Shown: positions 1 to 8,908 of the stretch, piece by piece | How the letters are laid out: every line of letters starts with the position of its first letter | How positions within the stretch are numbered: the stretch's first letter is position 1 | Source: an uncultured Roseburia sp. | GTDB lineage: Bacteria; Bacillota; Clostridia; Lachnospirales; Lachnospiraceae | DNA: 41,249 nt | NCBI GenBank assembly: GCA_900539115.1 | Contig: UQAQ01000025.1 | Span: 1-41,249 of the forward strand | Reading direction: 5' to 3' | The notes under the pieces: generated by a model | The model's input: the letters and a program-made list of their open reading frames with translations, nothing else | Database searches by the model: none | What the model was told of the DNA's origin: nothing | Translations under genes and position numbers: made by a program

Positions 1-24
1 TCTTCCATGTAACTCGTCAACATA

Positions 25-2019
25 TCAGTTCATTATAAAAATATCAAATTTTTGTCTTGACAACTGAGCCACTATACTTGTTGCTGTTACTTTTACTTTA
101 CCTTTCAAAAGCCCATTAATCTTCTGTGTTTGCGTTGTACTATCATATGTTGCCGAAGCCACATTTTTTCCATTTAACTCAGTAAAAGTAAATTTAATAA
201 ACGGATCATAAAACAAATCCAGTTTTTTCTCCACTCCTGAAACATAAATTGTGGGGATATCTGATTCTCCCTGCCGTACATGGATAACTGCGTTATTATA
301 ATATTCCGCATCCTTTTCTGAATCATACTGCGTATGACGAATTGTCATATTTTTTGCAGAACTTACAAATCTTAATATATAGGTGCTCATTAATTTGTTA
401 TTACCATTTCCTGTCTCCATTGTAAGGACCGTATAACCAGTTCCCAGTTTCAAGAACTTATTTGGTTCTGAAATTATTCCGCTTGCTTTTGTTTGCTGTA
501 CAATTTCGTCATCCATATACTTATCATTTAACGATAAATCATCATTTGACAAACTGTATGTTATCGGATAATACGAGCTATCGTCAAATGGCTTTCTAGT
601 CGCATCCTTATTGCTTTGATCGCGTGATTCTTCAAACTTTCGTATTCCCTCTCGATCTGCGTGAGTAGCTTCCCACAAATTAATCGCATCACTTTCTGAA
701 TCTGAACTTTCAAAATAATATACCGGAACCTTTTTCCCATCAATTGTTTCTTCACAAATGGTAAAATCTTTATCCTTAATCAAACCTGCTTTTTCAAAAT
801 CTATCCTTACATCAGAGAATGAACTTTCTTCTTCTGAAAACGATAATGTGACGGTACTCAGTTCCAAATTTTGAGTTCCTTGTATTCCATTAGTGCTATA
901 CGGAATTGTTGCCACCAATGTAATTTGATTACTTCCTGTTTCTTTCTTGTTTATTTGGTCTTTATATTCTTCATAAGCATCTTCTCCTTTGATTGGAGTT
1001 TTTAATTGAACTTTTTTCCCATTATTAGAGAATTCAAATGTTCCCAATTCTGTTTCTACAAGTTCGCCACTATCCTGATTTTGGATAATTTTCTTACCAT
1101 TACCATATGTCATCGTCCATTTTACATTTCCCGTAGTAATCTGTGGAAGCGCATTTTGTTCATTGTCTTTGATATAAAAATTCAGTTTTTCATTTGCAAG
1201 AACATTATAGCCATCTTTATCCGCTTCTTTCTCTTCACATTTAATAACTGCTTTATTATATGAAACAGTATTTACTATGGTTTCAAAGGATGTATCTGTC
1301 ACTTCATTTCCCACCGTCGGTCTTATCGTCCCTTTTCCTTTTGCCAATGATGTTAACAGACTATACGTATCATCCTCAGCATCTTTTGATATCGTCACAT
1401 AGTCATTACTTCTAAAATCCACATCATTTTCCAATAAATACGCTGGTTCTACTTTCGTATATAACTTCACATTCTTAACAGTACCATCAATTTGCAGACC
1501 TTTCCCCTCATCTGTCACCTTTACATATGGAGACTGTTCTTCTATTTTTTCCTTATCTAAAATAACACTTTGAGCTTTCGCTGCCTCTTCATCTCCTCGT
1601 ACAGTCACACGGTACATAGCTTCTGTTATTTTATTGTTAACATACTTTGCTTGTGCTTTAATAACGTAGGTACCACGTGCTGCCTCTTTTCCGATTGTTA
1701 CATGTCCCATTTTATCAACATCAACCAGTTTTACTCCTGGTTTTGATTTTATGGCTTCTTCCGGTTCAACACTCCAAGTACAGTCAACATTGCAGTCCAA
1801 ATCAAACTGAACATTTGCTAATGTACTGATAAGAGGTGTATCCCCTTCTTCTGTAACCTGTATATTTTTGTCTCTTGGCACTAAGCTTGTATCAATTATT
1901 ACCTTATTTGTCTCATACAAAACCTGTGCCTTTACTACATCCGGTGCTGCCGTCTGCACCGTTGTTACTATCATTGCTCCAACCAGAGCAATCGCTGCTG
2001 CTTTTCTGATAAATTTCAT
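25..2019 (-). CDS. large secreted Ig-like (BIG2-like) protein, unknown role
   Basis: 664 aa. Residues 1-32 form a classical signal peptide (positive MKFIRK, then a hydrophobic stretch, ending near VKAQ). The rest is acidic, beta-strand-rich and has no predicted membrane segment. The segment ending with GLLKGKVKVTATS resembles the last strands of bacterial Ig-like (BIG2) domains, so the protein is probably a string of Ig-like modules in the cell envelope or medium. I see no LPXTG motif, S-layer homology repeats or catalytic motif, so attachment is unknown. The ATG at 2019 follows a GGAGGG-type ribosome-binding site and a good promoter. It sits alone, divergent from a small XRE regulator. Secretion is well supported; any function is not. 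Confidence 0.8.
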   Translation of the reverse strand: MKFIRKAAAIALVGAMIVTTVQTAAPDVVKAQVLYETNKVIIDTSLVPRDKNIQVTEEGDTPLISTLANVQFDLDCNVDCTWSVEPEEAIKSKPGVKLVDVDKMGHVTIGKEAARGTYVIKAQAKYVNNKITEAMYRVTVRGDEEAAKAQSVILDKEKIEEQSPYVKVTDEGKGLQIDGTVKNVKLYTKVEPAYLLENDVDFRSNDYVTISKDAEDDTYSLLTSLAKGKGTIRPTVGNEVTDTSFETIVNTVSYNKAVIKCEEKEADKDGYNVLANEKLNFYIKDNEQNALPQITTGNVKWTMTYGNGKKIIQNQDSGELVETELGTFEFSNNGKKVQLKTPIKGEDAYEEYKDQINKKETGSNQITLVATIPYSTNGIQGTQNLELSTVTLSFSEEESSFSDVRIDFEKAGLIKDKDFTICEETIDGKKVPVYYFESSDSESDAINLWEATHADREGIRKFEESRDQSNKDATRKPFDDSSYYPITYSLSNDDLSLNDKYMDDEIVQQTKASGIISEPNKFLKLGTGYTVLTMETGNGNNKLMSTYILRFVSSAKNMTIRHTQYDSEKDAEYYNNAVIHVRQGESDIPTIYVSGVEKKLDLFYDPFIKFTFTELNGKNVASATYDSTTQTQKINGLLKGKVKVTATSIVAQLSRQKFDIFIMN

Positions 2020-2089
2020 TGTGTCCCTCCATTATTTCTTTATTGCTTGGCTTACAGTTTCTTTTCCACTTTTTCCCATCCCTCTTTCC

Positions 2090-2118
2090 ACTATAGCACA
2101 ATTTGTTCTATAAATCAA
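2090..2118 (-). promoter_or_regulatory. sigma-A-type promoter of the secreted Ig-like protein
   Basis: On the minus strand, TTGATT (2113-2118) and TATAGT (2090-2095) are separated by exactly 17 bp, about 70 bp upstream of the ATG at 2019. It lies in the 197 bp gap shared with the divergent XRE gene. Confidence 0.6.
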
Positions 2119-2216
2119 TAGTCCATTTTGTTCTGTGAGTATAAATTTTATTCCTACCTCTTTATAATAATTAAATATGCGGTGGAACATTATACAAATG
2201 GATTGGAGGCTTTGAG

Positions 2217-2456
2217 ATGAAATTACAGCGTCTCCGTGATTTGCGGGAAGACCACGACCTTAAGCAGACGGATATCGCCGATTATTTACATATTAGTCAG
2301 CGAACTTATTCTCATTATGAAACAGACAGTAGAAGCATTCCTTTGGAACAATTGATCCGCCTTGCAGTATATTATGAGACAAGTTTGGATTATCTTGCCA
2401 ATCTTACGGATAATAAAAAACCTTATCCACACGGCAAACACGCGCCTAAAAAATAA
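2217..2456 (+). CDS. small XRE-family helix-turn-helix regulator
   Basis: 79 aa, essentially a single lambda-repressor-like (HTH_3) domain: RLRDLREDHDLKQTDIADYL (residues 4-23) followed by the recognition helix ISQRTYSHYE (27-36), with a short basic tail. A GGAGG sits 8 bases before the ATG. There is no effector or dimerisation domain, so it is a stand-alone DNA-binding protein. It is divergent from the secreted protein gene, and a local role in controlling that gene is only a guess. A TATAAT at 2163-2168 could be its -10 box, but I see no good -35. The gene is closed by a strong hairpin terminator. Confidence 0.85.
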   Translation: MKLQRLRDLREDHDLKQTDIADYLHISQRTYSHYETDSRSIPLEQLIRLAVYYETSLDYLANLTDNKKPYPHGKHAPKK

Positions 2457-2460
2457 CAAA

Positions 2461-2516
2461 AACAGCCTGGAGTAACTTTGAGGGGTCACCTCAATTGCTA
2501 TTCCAAGCTGTTTTTT
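2461..2516. terminator. bidirectional intrinsic terminator between XRE gene and pbuX
   Basis: A long stem pairs AACAGCCTGGAGTA with TATTCCAAGCTGTT (two G-U pairs) around an inner TTGAGG/CCTCAA hairpin. It is followed by T6 on the plus strand and by T5 on the minus strand, so it can stop both convergent transcripts. Confidence 0.85.
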
Positions 2517-2555
2517 CACGCAAATTATCAACTACCCATCAACTAAAATCTATCC

Positions 2556-3863
2556 CTATTTCTTTTCCTTTGGCAGCACCAGATTTGCGATGATTGCTAT
2601 CAAAAATACCGTTGCCACACAATTATCCGCGAAAACATTCTGCACGACATCCGGGAAAATGGAGAAGATTTCCGGCACCTGCGTAAAGCCGATTCCCACG
2701 CTGAGCGAAAGAGCTGCGATCGTGATGTTGCGCTGGCTGAAGCCACAATTGCTGATCATCTGAAGACCACTGATCACGATATTTCCAAACATAATGATCG
2801 TACAACCACCGAGGACAGCTTCCGGAAGTGTGTTAAGCAATGCACCGAAAATTGGGAATAATCCGGCGAGGATCATGATTCCTGCTCCGGTTGCAATCGT
2901 AAAACGGTTGATTACTTTTGTCATCGCGATCAATCCGACATTCTGGCTGAACGATGTGATCGGAAGACATCCAAACAGTGCCGAAAGAGAACTGATGTAT
3001 CCGTCACAGGCGATCGAACCGGTGATCTCTTTATCCGTTACTTCACGGTTCAATGCCGATGCCGCAAGCGCAGATGTATCTCCGATCGTCTCCGTCGCAG
3101 AGACAAGGAAAATCAGGATGACCGTCACGATCGGTCCGACGTGAAATTCCGGGGCAAATGGCATAAAACGAGGGATTGCGATAACTCCGCATTCTTTCAA
3201 TGCCGAAAAATCCACGATGCCCATGCATGCAGCTACGATATAACCAACGACCAGGCCAAATAAAACCGATAATTGTTTAAAATAGGATTTGGCAAAAATC
3301 TGAAAAAGCAGGCAGGCAAGCAATGTGATAAAGCCCAGCAACAGATTTTTCCAAGAACCAAAGTCCGGAGAACCGGAGCCTCCGCCAAACGATGTTGCGC
3401 CGACAGAAAGAAGGGAAAATCCAATTGAGGTAACGACACTTGCCGCCACGATCGGGGATACAATCTTTCTCCAGTATTTGGCAAAAAGACCCAGGGTACC
3501 TTCGACAAGACCACCGACCAGTATCGCACCCACGACACTTCCGTAGCCGTATTCCGGTCCGATCACACAAAAGATACTCACGAAAGTAAAACTGATTCCC
3601 ATTACGATGGGAAGACCGGATCCAATCTTCCAAAGAGGAAAGAGCTGGATCAGACTGCCGATACCGGCAATCATCATCGCACATTGGACAAGATTGGTCG
3701 TCTGCGCCGCAGACAGCCCACAGGCACCTGCAACGATCAGAATCGGAGCGATATTTGCCACAAACATCGCCAATATATGCTGCAATCCAAACGGAATGGC
3801 TTTGCCGACCGGCACCTTACCATCCAGTTTGTAAATATTATCAATGCTTTTATCGTTATTCAT
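2556..3863 (-). CDS. pbuX: xanthine permease, NCS2 family
   Basis: 435 aa polytopic membrane protein of the nucleobase-cation symporter 2 family, with about 14 hydrophobic segments. It has the family's conserved acidic region (SATETIGDTSALAAS) and the later SFSQNVGLIAMTKV motif. It imports xanthine, possibly other purines, by proton symport. The ATG at 3863 is chosen because GGAGGAG lies 6 bases upstream; in-frame codons further upstream overlap that site. It is 20 bp downstream of xpt and clearly co-transcribed with it, the classic xpt-pbuX salvage pair. The pairing strengthens xanthine over uracil as substrate. Confidence 0.92.
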   Translation of the reverse strand: MNNDKSIDNIYKLDGKVPVGKAIPFGLQHILAMFVANIAPILIVAGACGLSAAQTTNLVQCAMMIAGIGSLIQLFPLWKIGSGLPIVMGISFTFVSIFCVIGPEYGYGSVVGAILVGGLVEGTLGLFAKYWRKIVSPIVAASVVTSIGFSLLSVGATSFGGGSGSPDFGSWKNLLLGFITLLACLLFQIFAKSYFKQLSVLFGLVVGYIVAACMGIVDFSALKECGVIAIPRFMPFAPEFHVGPIVTVILIFLVSATETIGDTSALAASALNREVTDKEITGSIACDGYISSLSALFGCLPITSFSQNVGLIAMTKVINRFTIATGAGIMILAGLFPIFGALLNTLPEAVLGGCTIIMFGNIVISGLQMISNCGFSQRNITIAALSLSVGIGFTQVPEIFSIFPDVVQNVFADNCVATVFLIAIIANLVLPKEKK

Positions 3864-3883
3864 CGTATTCTCCTCCAAAAAAT

Positions 3884-4459
3884 CTATCGAAATGTAATCT
3901 CACCCGTCTTACTGTCCATCGCATCTACGATTGCGAGAGATTCCAGCTGAACCCCTTTTTCACGAATTCTCTTACCGCCCTCCTGGAACCCTTTTTCCAC
4001 TGCGATACCGATTCCTTCAACCGTCGCCCCGGCACTCTGAACAAGATTGATCAACCCTTCCAAGGCACAGCCGTTGGCAAGGAAATCGTCGATCAAAAGG
4101 ATATGATCATCCTTTCCGATATATTTTTTGGAAACAATAACATCGTAAACTTTCTTATGGGTAAATGATTCTATCTTTGTAGAATAAACATCTCCGTCAA
4201 TGTTGATACTTTGCGATTTTTTGGCAAATACAACCGGTACATGAAAATGCTGTGCCACGATACAGGCGATGCCGATTCCGGATGCCTCGATCGTCAAAAT
4301 CTTATTGATCGGCTTGTCCGCAAACAACCTTTTAAACTCTTTTCCCATCTCGTTAAACAGATCTGTGTCCATCTGATGATTTAAAAAACTGTCAACCTTT
4401 AATACATTGCCCTCTTTCACGATACCATCTTTTCGGATTCGTTCTTCTAATAATTTCAT
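3884..4459 (-). CDS. xpt: xanthine phosphoribosyltransferase
   Basis: 191 aa, full length for bacterial Xpt. It converts xanthine and PRPP to XMP in the cytoplasm. The N-terminus MKLLEERIRKDG and the PRPP-binding loop region (HILLIDDFLANGCALEGL, about residues 119-136) match the type I phosphoribosyltransferase fold of this family. Start ATG at 4459 follows a GGAG. It is the first gene of a two-gene operon with pbuX and has a dedicated promoter and an 80-90 nt leader. In many Firmicutes this operon is controlled by a guanine riboswitch; the leader here does not match that consensus. Confidence 0.93.
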   Translation of the reverse strand: MKLLEERIRKDGIVKEGNVLKVDSFLNHQMDTDLFNEMGKEFKRLFADKPINKILTIEASGIGIACIVAQHFHVPVVFAKKSQSINIDGDVYSTKIESFTHKKVYDVIVSKKYIGKDDHILLIDDFLANGCALEGLINLVQSAGATVEGIGIAVEKGFQEGGKRIREKGVQLESLAIVDAMDSKTGEITFR

Positions 4460-4556
4460 AATCTCTCTTCTCCATTCTGAAACTTTTCACTTTTGCAGGT
4501 CCCGGAGGCAAAAACGATGTCTTACAGACACGATTCTGTCTCGCCCCAAATATCAT
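4460..4556 (-). promoter_or_regulatory. structured 5' leader of xpt-pbuX, class not recognised
   Basis: Read on the minus strand, the leader can form GGGGC/GCCTC enclosing an ACAGA/TCTGT hairpin. Alternatively, TTTTGC just downstream can pair with GCAAAA across an 11 nt loop. The two folds share the GCC segment and exclude each other, as in an attenuator or riboswitch. The conserved J2/3 and J3/1 sequences of the purine riboswitch are absent. No strong T-tract follows the second stem. Confidence 0.35.
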
Positions 4557-4562
4557 GAAACT

Positions 4563-4591
4563 ATTATACAAAAATAACCGCCATACGACAA
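4563..4591 (-). promoter_or_regulatory. promoter of xpt-pbuX
   Basis: TTGTCG (4586-4591) and TATAAT (4563-4568) are spaced by 17 bp on the minus strand. The start point would fall near 4556, giving a leader of roughly 95 nt. The promoter lies immediately after the MATE gene stop codon. Confidence 0.7.
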
Positions 4592-4596
4592 CCCTT

Positions 4597-5943
4597 TTAT
4601 TCCTTTTTTTCCTGAATTATCGGTCTTAATTTCCGGATGCAGTAAGCATAAGCCGGAATCAGGAAAATATCCGCAAGAATCCAGGCAATCGGACTGGCGA
4701 GGCAGGCTGCCACAAAACCAAAGCGTGCTACAAATCCGAAACCGACGATACTTCGTCCAACCATCTCTGCCACACCCGCAAAGATGGCAAGTTTTCCAAA
4801 ACCAAGTCCCTGAATGGCAAAACGAATAATATTGACAAGTGCCAGCGGGATAAAGAACAAACTATTGATGATCAAAAGTTTTGCCACATTCGCTATTATT
4901 TCTACTTCTGTAGAATCAACAAAAAGCAGGGCAAAACTCTTTCCAAATAAAATCATGACAATCGCTGCGACAATGCTGTAACCGGCTGCCACAAAACTGC
5001 ATTGCACCATTCCTTTGGTGACACGATCCAGCTTTCCGGCACCGAGGTTCTGCCCGGCATACGTTGCCATCGTCGAACCAAACGCATCAAATGGACAGCA
5101 AAAAAACATACTCAATTTTCCACCGGCTGTCATGGATGCGACAACGACAGACCCCAGTCCATTGACCGCCGTCTGCAGGATAACGCTTCCGATCGCAGTG
5201 ATCGAATACTGCAGCCCCATCGGTATTCCCATGCCACAAAGTCTTGCCACAAAGCGCCCACGCCATCTCCATTCCTCTCCATGTACACGGAGAATCGGGA
5301 ACTTTTTGATCAGATAGATCAAGCAGCATACGCCGGAAATCGCCTGTGCCAGAACAGTTGCTCCGGCCGCACCTGCCACACCAAGATGCATTCCGGCGAT
5401 GGCGATGATATCGAAAGCAATATTTAACACGGACGAAATCACCAGAAAAATAAGCGGACTCTTGCTGTCGCCGAGAGAACGCATAATACCGGAAAGCAGG
5501 TTATAAAGATACGTAACCGGTATTCCGATGAAAATAACGATAATATACGCATAGGATGCGTCAAATATATCTTCCGGTGTATCCATCCACACCAAAATAT
5601 TGCGGCAGAGCAGGCTGACCGTAACCGTCATCACAATTGCAAAAATAATTGACAGCCAGACACTGTTTGCTACATAATAACGTAACTGTTTTTCATCTTT
5701 GGCTCCGAATTTCTGCGCAACCGGGATGGCAAATCCATTACACACTCCCATACAGAAACCAATGATCATAAAATTTATCGAACCGGTGGCACCCACAGCC
5801 GCGAGAGCCGATGCGCCTAAAAATCGTCCAACGATAATCATATCAACCAAATTGTAAAACTGCTGAAACAACATTCCGAAAAAAAGCGGAATCGCAAAGC
5901 CTAAGATCAAGCGAATCGGGGATCCCTTTGTCATGTCTTTCAT
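4597..5943 (-). CDS. MATE-family efflux transporter
   Basis: 448 aa, the usual length for the multidrug and toxic compound extrusion family, with about 12 membrane helices in two homologous halves. The N-terminus (GSPIRLILGFAIPLFFGMLFQQFYNLVDMIIVGRFLG) is typical of the DinF/NorM-like branch abundant in Clostridia. It is expected to export organic cations or other small molecules using a Na+ or H+ gradient; the substrate cannot be inferred. Start ATG at 5943 has AAAGGAGG 7 bases upstream. It has its own promoter and is followed directly by the xpt promoter, so purine and MATE genes appear to be separate units. Confidence 0.9.
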   Translation of the reverse strand: MKDMTKGSPIRLILGFAIPLFFGMLFQQFYNLVDMIIVGRFLGASALAAVGATGSINFMIIGFCMGVCNGFAIPVAQKFGAKDEKQLRYYVANSVWLSIIFAIVMTVTVSLLCRNILVWMDTPEDIFDASYAYIIVIFIGIPVTYLYNLLSGIMRSLGDSKSPLIFLVISSVLNIAFDIIAIAGMHLGVAGAAGATVLAQAISGVCCLIYLIKKFPILRVHGEEWRWRGRFVARLCGMGIPMGLQYSITAIGSVILQTAVNGLGSVVVASMTAGGKLSMFFCCPFDAFGSTMATYAGQNLGAGKLDRVTKGMVQCSFVAAGYSIVAAIVMILFGKSFALLFVDSTEVEIIANVAKLLIINSLFFIPLALVNIIRFAIQGLGFGKLAIFAGVAEMVGRSIVGFGFVARFGFVAACLASPIAWILADIFLIPAYAYCIRKLRPIIQEKKE

Positions 5944-5979
5944 GTGTGTGCCTCCTTTATTTTTCTAAATTGCTGTAAC

Positions 5980-6008
5980 AGTATACAAAAAAATTTTTCG
6001 CTTGTAAA
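5980..6008 (-). promoter_or_regulatory. promoter of the MATE transporter gene
   Basis: On the minus strand, TTTACA (6003-6008) and TATACT (5980-5985) flank a 17 bp spacer containing a T-tract. The predicted start is about 30 bp before the ATG. Confidence 0.65.
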
Positions 6009-6065
6009 GAAAATTTCTCAATTTTATATTTATTTAATCTTTTTAATCATTTTGTTATTGAATTC

Positions 6066-6812
6066 TTACCGCCAGCTTTTTGGAAATACGTATCCTTCGC
6101 GGCTGGCTAATGTATCAAACCGATACCCTTTTTCCTTGATTATTTCAAGGATTTCGGGTAATACAGCCGCTGTATTTTTCATTGTGTTGGAATCATGGAG
6201 CAGGATAATAGGATTATCATATTTATCCAGATCTTTTTTTACATTTTGGTAGATGCTTGCCATCGGAACTCCCACAGCAACCGAATCCTCACCCGATACA
6301 TTCCAGTCAAAACTCGTAATCTTCTTTTTTTGCAATTCTTCCATCAGATCATCCACGATCGGACACACATAACCGTTGTTACTCCCCCACGGAAAACGAT
6401 GCAGAGAAACCGGCTTTCCGATTACCTCCTCGATCCTCGTCTTGCATTTTTCAAAATCATTCCAAAAATACTCCTTATTGCAGTACATTTCCTCCTTTTT
6501 ATGACAATACGTATGTACTCCGACACTGTGCCCCTCCTCAATCTCGCGCTTTACGATTTTCTCACGCTCTTCGGTAATTTCCTCTCCGATCAGGAAAAAG
6601 GTCGCTTTCGCATCATATTTCTTTAACGTATCCAAAATCCCCGGCGTAATCTCGCTGGGTCCGTCGTCAAATGTCACATAAGCGACTTTCTCTGCCGGCT
6701 GCGGTCCCGTTATCGTTACGTTTTCTACTTTTGTAGAGTTGTTTTTCTGCCATTGCCACGCGATCAACACCAAAAGAACTGCTACTCCAAACCCATACAA
6801 TACTCGCTTCAT
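6066..6812 (-). CDS. membrane-anchored polysaccharide deacetylase (NodB domain)
   Basis: 248 aa with one N-terminal membrane anchor (about residues 4-20) and an extracellular carbohydrate esterase 4 domain. Motifs are in order: TFDDG (47-51, metal/base Asp49-Asp50), HTYCH (100-104, the two metal-binding His), RFPWG (139-143) and LLHD (204-207, catalytic His206). All key residues are present, so it should be active. Probable substrates are N-acetyl groups on peptidoglycan or another surface glycan, the usual role of short anchored members in Firmicutes. It stands alone between the MATE gene and the sugar-transport terminator. Confidence 0.9.
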   Translation of the reverse strand: MKRVLYGFGVAVLLVLIAWQWQKNNSTKVENVTITGPQPAEKVAYVTFDDGPSEITPGILDTLKKYDAKATFFLIGEEITEEREKIVKREIEEGHSVGVHTYCHKKEEMYCNKEYFWNDFEKCKTRIEEVIGKPVSLHRFPWGSNNGYVCPIVDDLMEELQKKKITSFDWNVSGEDSVAVGVPMASIYQNVKKDLDKYDNPIILLHDSNTMKNTAAVLPEILEIIKEKGYRFDTLASREGYVFPKSWR

Positions 6813-6881
6813 ATTTTTCGCCTCACATTTTGCAAAACTCTCCTATTATTACTGTATGCAGAAACGAAAAAAACGTGAAAA

Positions 6882-6914
6882 GAGCCACTCTGCTTAGCGA
6901 CTACAGAGCGGCTC
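6882..6914 (-). terminator. intrinsic terminator of the sugar ABC operon
   Basis: Stem GAGCC-x-CTCTG pairs with CAGAG-x-GGCTC around an 11 nt loop. On the minus strand it is followed by TTTTCACG and a T7 run. It lies 43 bp past the stop codon of the last permease. Confidence 0.8.
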
Positions 6915-6957
6915 CATTCACAACATAGTTATTTATATTTACAAAAGAATTCGCAAT

Positions 6958-7860
6958 TTAACCTTTTACAGATCCAAGTGCTACACCACGGATGATGAAC
7001 TTCGATAAGCAGAGATATACGATGATCAATGGAATGATCGCGATACCAAGTACCATATATACTTTACCTAAGTCAAAGTTACCATTTGCCTCGGCGTTGA
7101 GACCGGCGATAACAAGTGGAAGTGTTGCATTTTTGCTGTTTGTATCCATCAACAGCTGTGGAAGGAAGTAGTTGTTCCAGGATGCTACAAACTGGAAAAT
7201 CAACTGTACTGCCATCGCCGGTTTCAAAATCGGCATTGCCACAAAGTTGAATATGTAAAACTCATGTCCACCATCAATTCGTCCGGCTTCTACGATTTCC
7301 ATCGGAAGGGAACTCTCCATATACTGTTTGATGAAGAAAAATACACCCGGTGCCGCGAGAGTAGGGAAGATCAATGGCAGAAGATGATTGTACATTCCTG
7401 CGGATTTTACAAGGTCTACATATCCAAGTGCAGATACCTGAGTCGGTACCATCAAGACAAACATGATAGCGATAAACGCTGCTTTTTTCAAACGAAAATC
7501 ATATGCATACAAACCATATGCTGTAAGAGCTGCGATATATACACTTCCTACACAGGTAATGGCTGCTACGATAAAACTGTTTCCCATCGCCTGAATAACC
7601 GGTTTGTTCGGATCATTCAGTGCATTTTTTAAGTTTGTTAAAAAGTTTGAACCCGGAATCAGGTTAAATGTACTTGTCAATGTCGCATGGTCTTTTGTCA
7701 AGTTGATCAAAAGAGTAACAAACGGGAAAAGTGCTATAACACAAACTAAGATCAGCACAACGTAAGCAACGATACGACGAAAAATCAAGATACGATGTCC
7801 GCGTTTTTCCTGTGCCGTCAATTCTGCACCTCCGGCAATATCATCATGAACTGCTGCCAT
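6958..7860 (-). CDS. carbohydrate ABC transporter permease (MalG-type)
   Basis: 300 aa with six predicted membrane helices and a cytoplasmic N-terminal tail. It carries the binding-protein-dependent permease EAA loop (MEIVEAGRIDGGHEFYIF, ending in PILKPA), which docks to the ATPase. With the upstream permease it forms the membrane channel for a sugar, probably cello-oligosaccharides given the nearby phosphorylase. The ATG at 7860 follows AAGGGGG, and the upstream permease stop is only 4 bp away. An upstream in-frame ATG at 7884 would overlap the preceding gene and lacks a good site. Last gene of the operon; no ATPase gene follows. Confidence 0.92.
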   Translation of the reverse strand: MAAVHDDIAGGAELTAQEKRGHRILIFRRIVAYVVLILVCVIALFPFVTLLINLTKDHATLTSTFNLIPGSNFLTNLKNALNDPNKPVIQAMGNSFIVAAITCVGSVYIAALTAYGLYAYDFRLKKAAFIAIMFVLMVPTQVSALGYVDLVKSAGMYNHLLPLIFPTLAAPGVFFFIKQYMESSLPMEIVEAGRIDGGHEFYIFNFVAMPILKPAMAVQLIFQFVASWNNYFLPQLLMDTNSKNATLPLVIAGLNAEANGNFDLGKVYMVLGIAIIPLIIVYLCLSKFIIRGVALGSVKG

Positions 7861-7864
7861 ATCG

Positions 7865-8815
7865 TCACGCCCCCTTCTTCGCATTTTTCAATGCTTTTTT
7901 CTGTGCTTTTTTATTTGCTCTCGCTTCTTTATCATCATCACTTTCCATCGTTTTAAATAAGAAGATACCTATGATACCTGCTACAAAGAACAAAACGACA
8001 GATTCTGCAGCTGCATATCCAACGTCTGCCGAACCACTGATACCATTGCTGATATCCATAACAACGGTCTTGGCAATCTCGTTTGGACCTCCATTTTTTA
8101 CCAAAAGGTTTGGAATATCGAACATCTGCAGACCACCGATCATAGATGTTACCATTACGTACAACATAATCGGTTTCAACATCGGAAGCGTAATTTTCTT
8201 AAACTGTTGTCCTGCACTGGCTCCATCGATGGAAGATGCTTCATACAGTGCCGGGTCAATTCCCATGATACCTGCCATCAAGAGAATTGTCGTATTTCCT
8301 GTCCACATGATAAAGTTAATAAACGCGATCAAGCAGCGGATACTCCATTCATCTTCCAGGAAATTAATAGATGTGCCAAATAACTGGTTTACCGGACCGG
8401 TTACCGCAAACAATGTGGCAAACAATACGGCTACGGACGATGCCATCAGCATATTTGGCAGATACAAGATAACCTTTACAGCTCCTGTTCCTTTCAATTT
8501 CAATCTCAAATCTGTAAACCAGGAAGCAAACAATAAAGAAATTAAAATCTGTGGAATAAAGCCTAATAACCAAAGTAAAAATGTGTTACCAAAGTATTTT
8601 AAAACTTCCCCTTCAGTAAAGATTTTTACGTAATTGTCAAATCCAACAAACTGTACTACCGTTTCCAGTAAGTCTTCATACTCTGAATAAAAACTTTTAT
8701 AAAACGTCATGATCAACGGATATAAATTGAAAAGGCCATAAGCAATAAAGAATGGCAATATGAAAATGAGACCCCATTTTCCGTATTTCAATTTATGAGG
8801 GCGTTGGTATTTCAT
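7865..8815 (-). CDS. carbohydrate ABC transporter permease (MalF-type)
   Basis: 316 aa with six membrane helices and the EAA loop (LYEASSIDGASAGQQFKKI) of sugar permeases of the CUT1 class. The C-terminus is an alanine- and lysine-rich charged tail. The start ATG at 8815 is supported by AAAGGGGG 8 bases upstream; a longer frame to 8869 would begin inside the intercistronic hairpin. It partners with the MalG-type permease and the lipoprotein on either side. CUT1 systems usually use a shared MsmK-like ATPase, which would explain why none is encoded here. Confidence 0.92.
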   Translation of the reverse strand: MKYQRPHKLKYGKWGLIFILPFFIAYGLFNLYPLIMTFYKSFYSEYEDLLETVVQFVGFDNYVKIFTEGEVLKYFGNTFLLWLLGFIPQILISLLFASWFTDLRLKLKGTGAVKVILYLPNMLMASSVAVLFATLFAVTGPVNQLFGTSINFLEDEWSIRCLIAFINFIMWTGNTTILLMAGIMGIDPALYEASSIDGASAGQQFKKITLPMLKPIMLYVMVTSMIGGLQMFDIPNLLVKNGGPNEIAKTVVMDISNGISGSADVGYAAAESVVLFFVAGIIGIFLFKTMESDDDKEARANKKAQKKALKNAKKGA

Positions 8816-8855
8816 CTTAAAATCCCCCTTTCCACCTGCTTTTTTGTAAAGAAAA

Positions 8856-8883
8856 AGTGGGGCAGGCACTTTCCTGCCCCACT
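8856..8883 (-). terminator. intercistronic hairpin after the binding-protein gene
   Basis: AGTGGGGCAGG pairs perfectly with CCTGCCCCACT over a 6 nt loop, followed on the minus strand by TTTTTCTTT. It lies between the binding protein and its permeases. Such hairpins typically cause partial termination or protect the upstream mRNA, so the binding protein is made in excess. Confidence 0.75.
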
Positions 8884-8908
8884 CATCATTTTATCAGTTA
8901 CTTTAATA

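Noticed and set aside
4460..4591. Guanine/xanthine (purine) riboswitch upstream of xpt
   Set aside because: Expected from the operon type, but the conserved loop-junction sequences of the purine aptamer are absent; only TATAAT-like similarity is present, and that is the promoter -10. Kept as an unassigned leader instead.
7812..8633. Plus-strand frame of 273 codons opposite the two sugar permeases
   Set aside because: Antisense to two clear membrane proteins, no ribosome-binding site, no recognisable domain.
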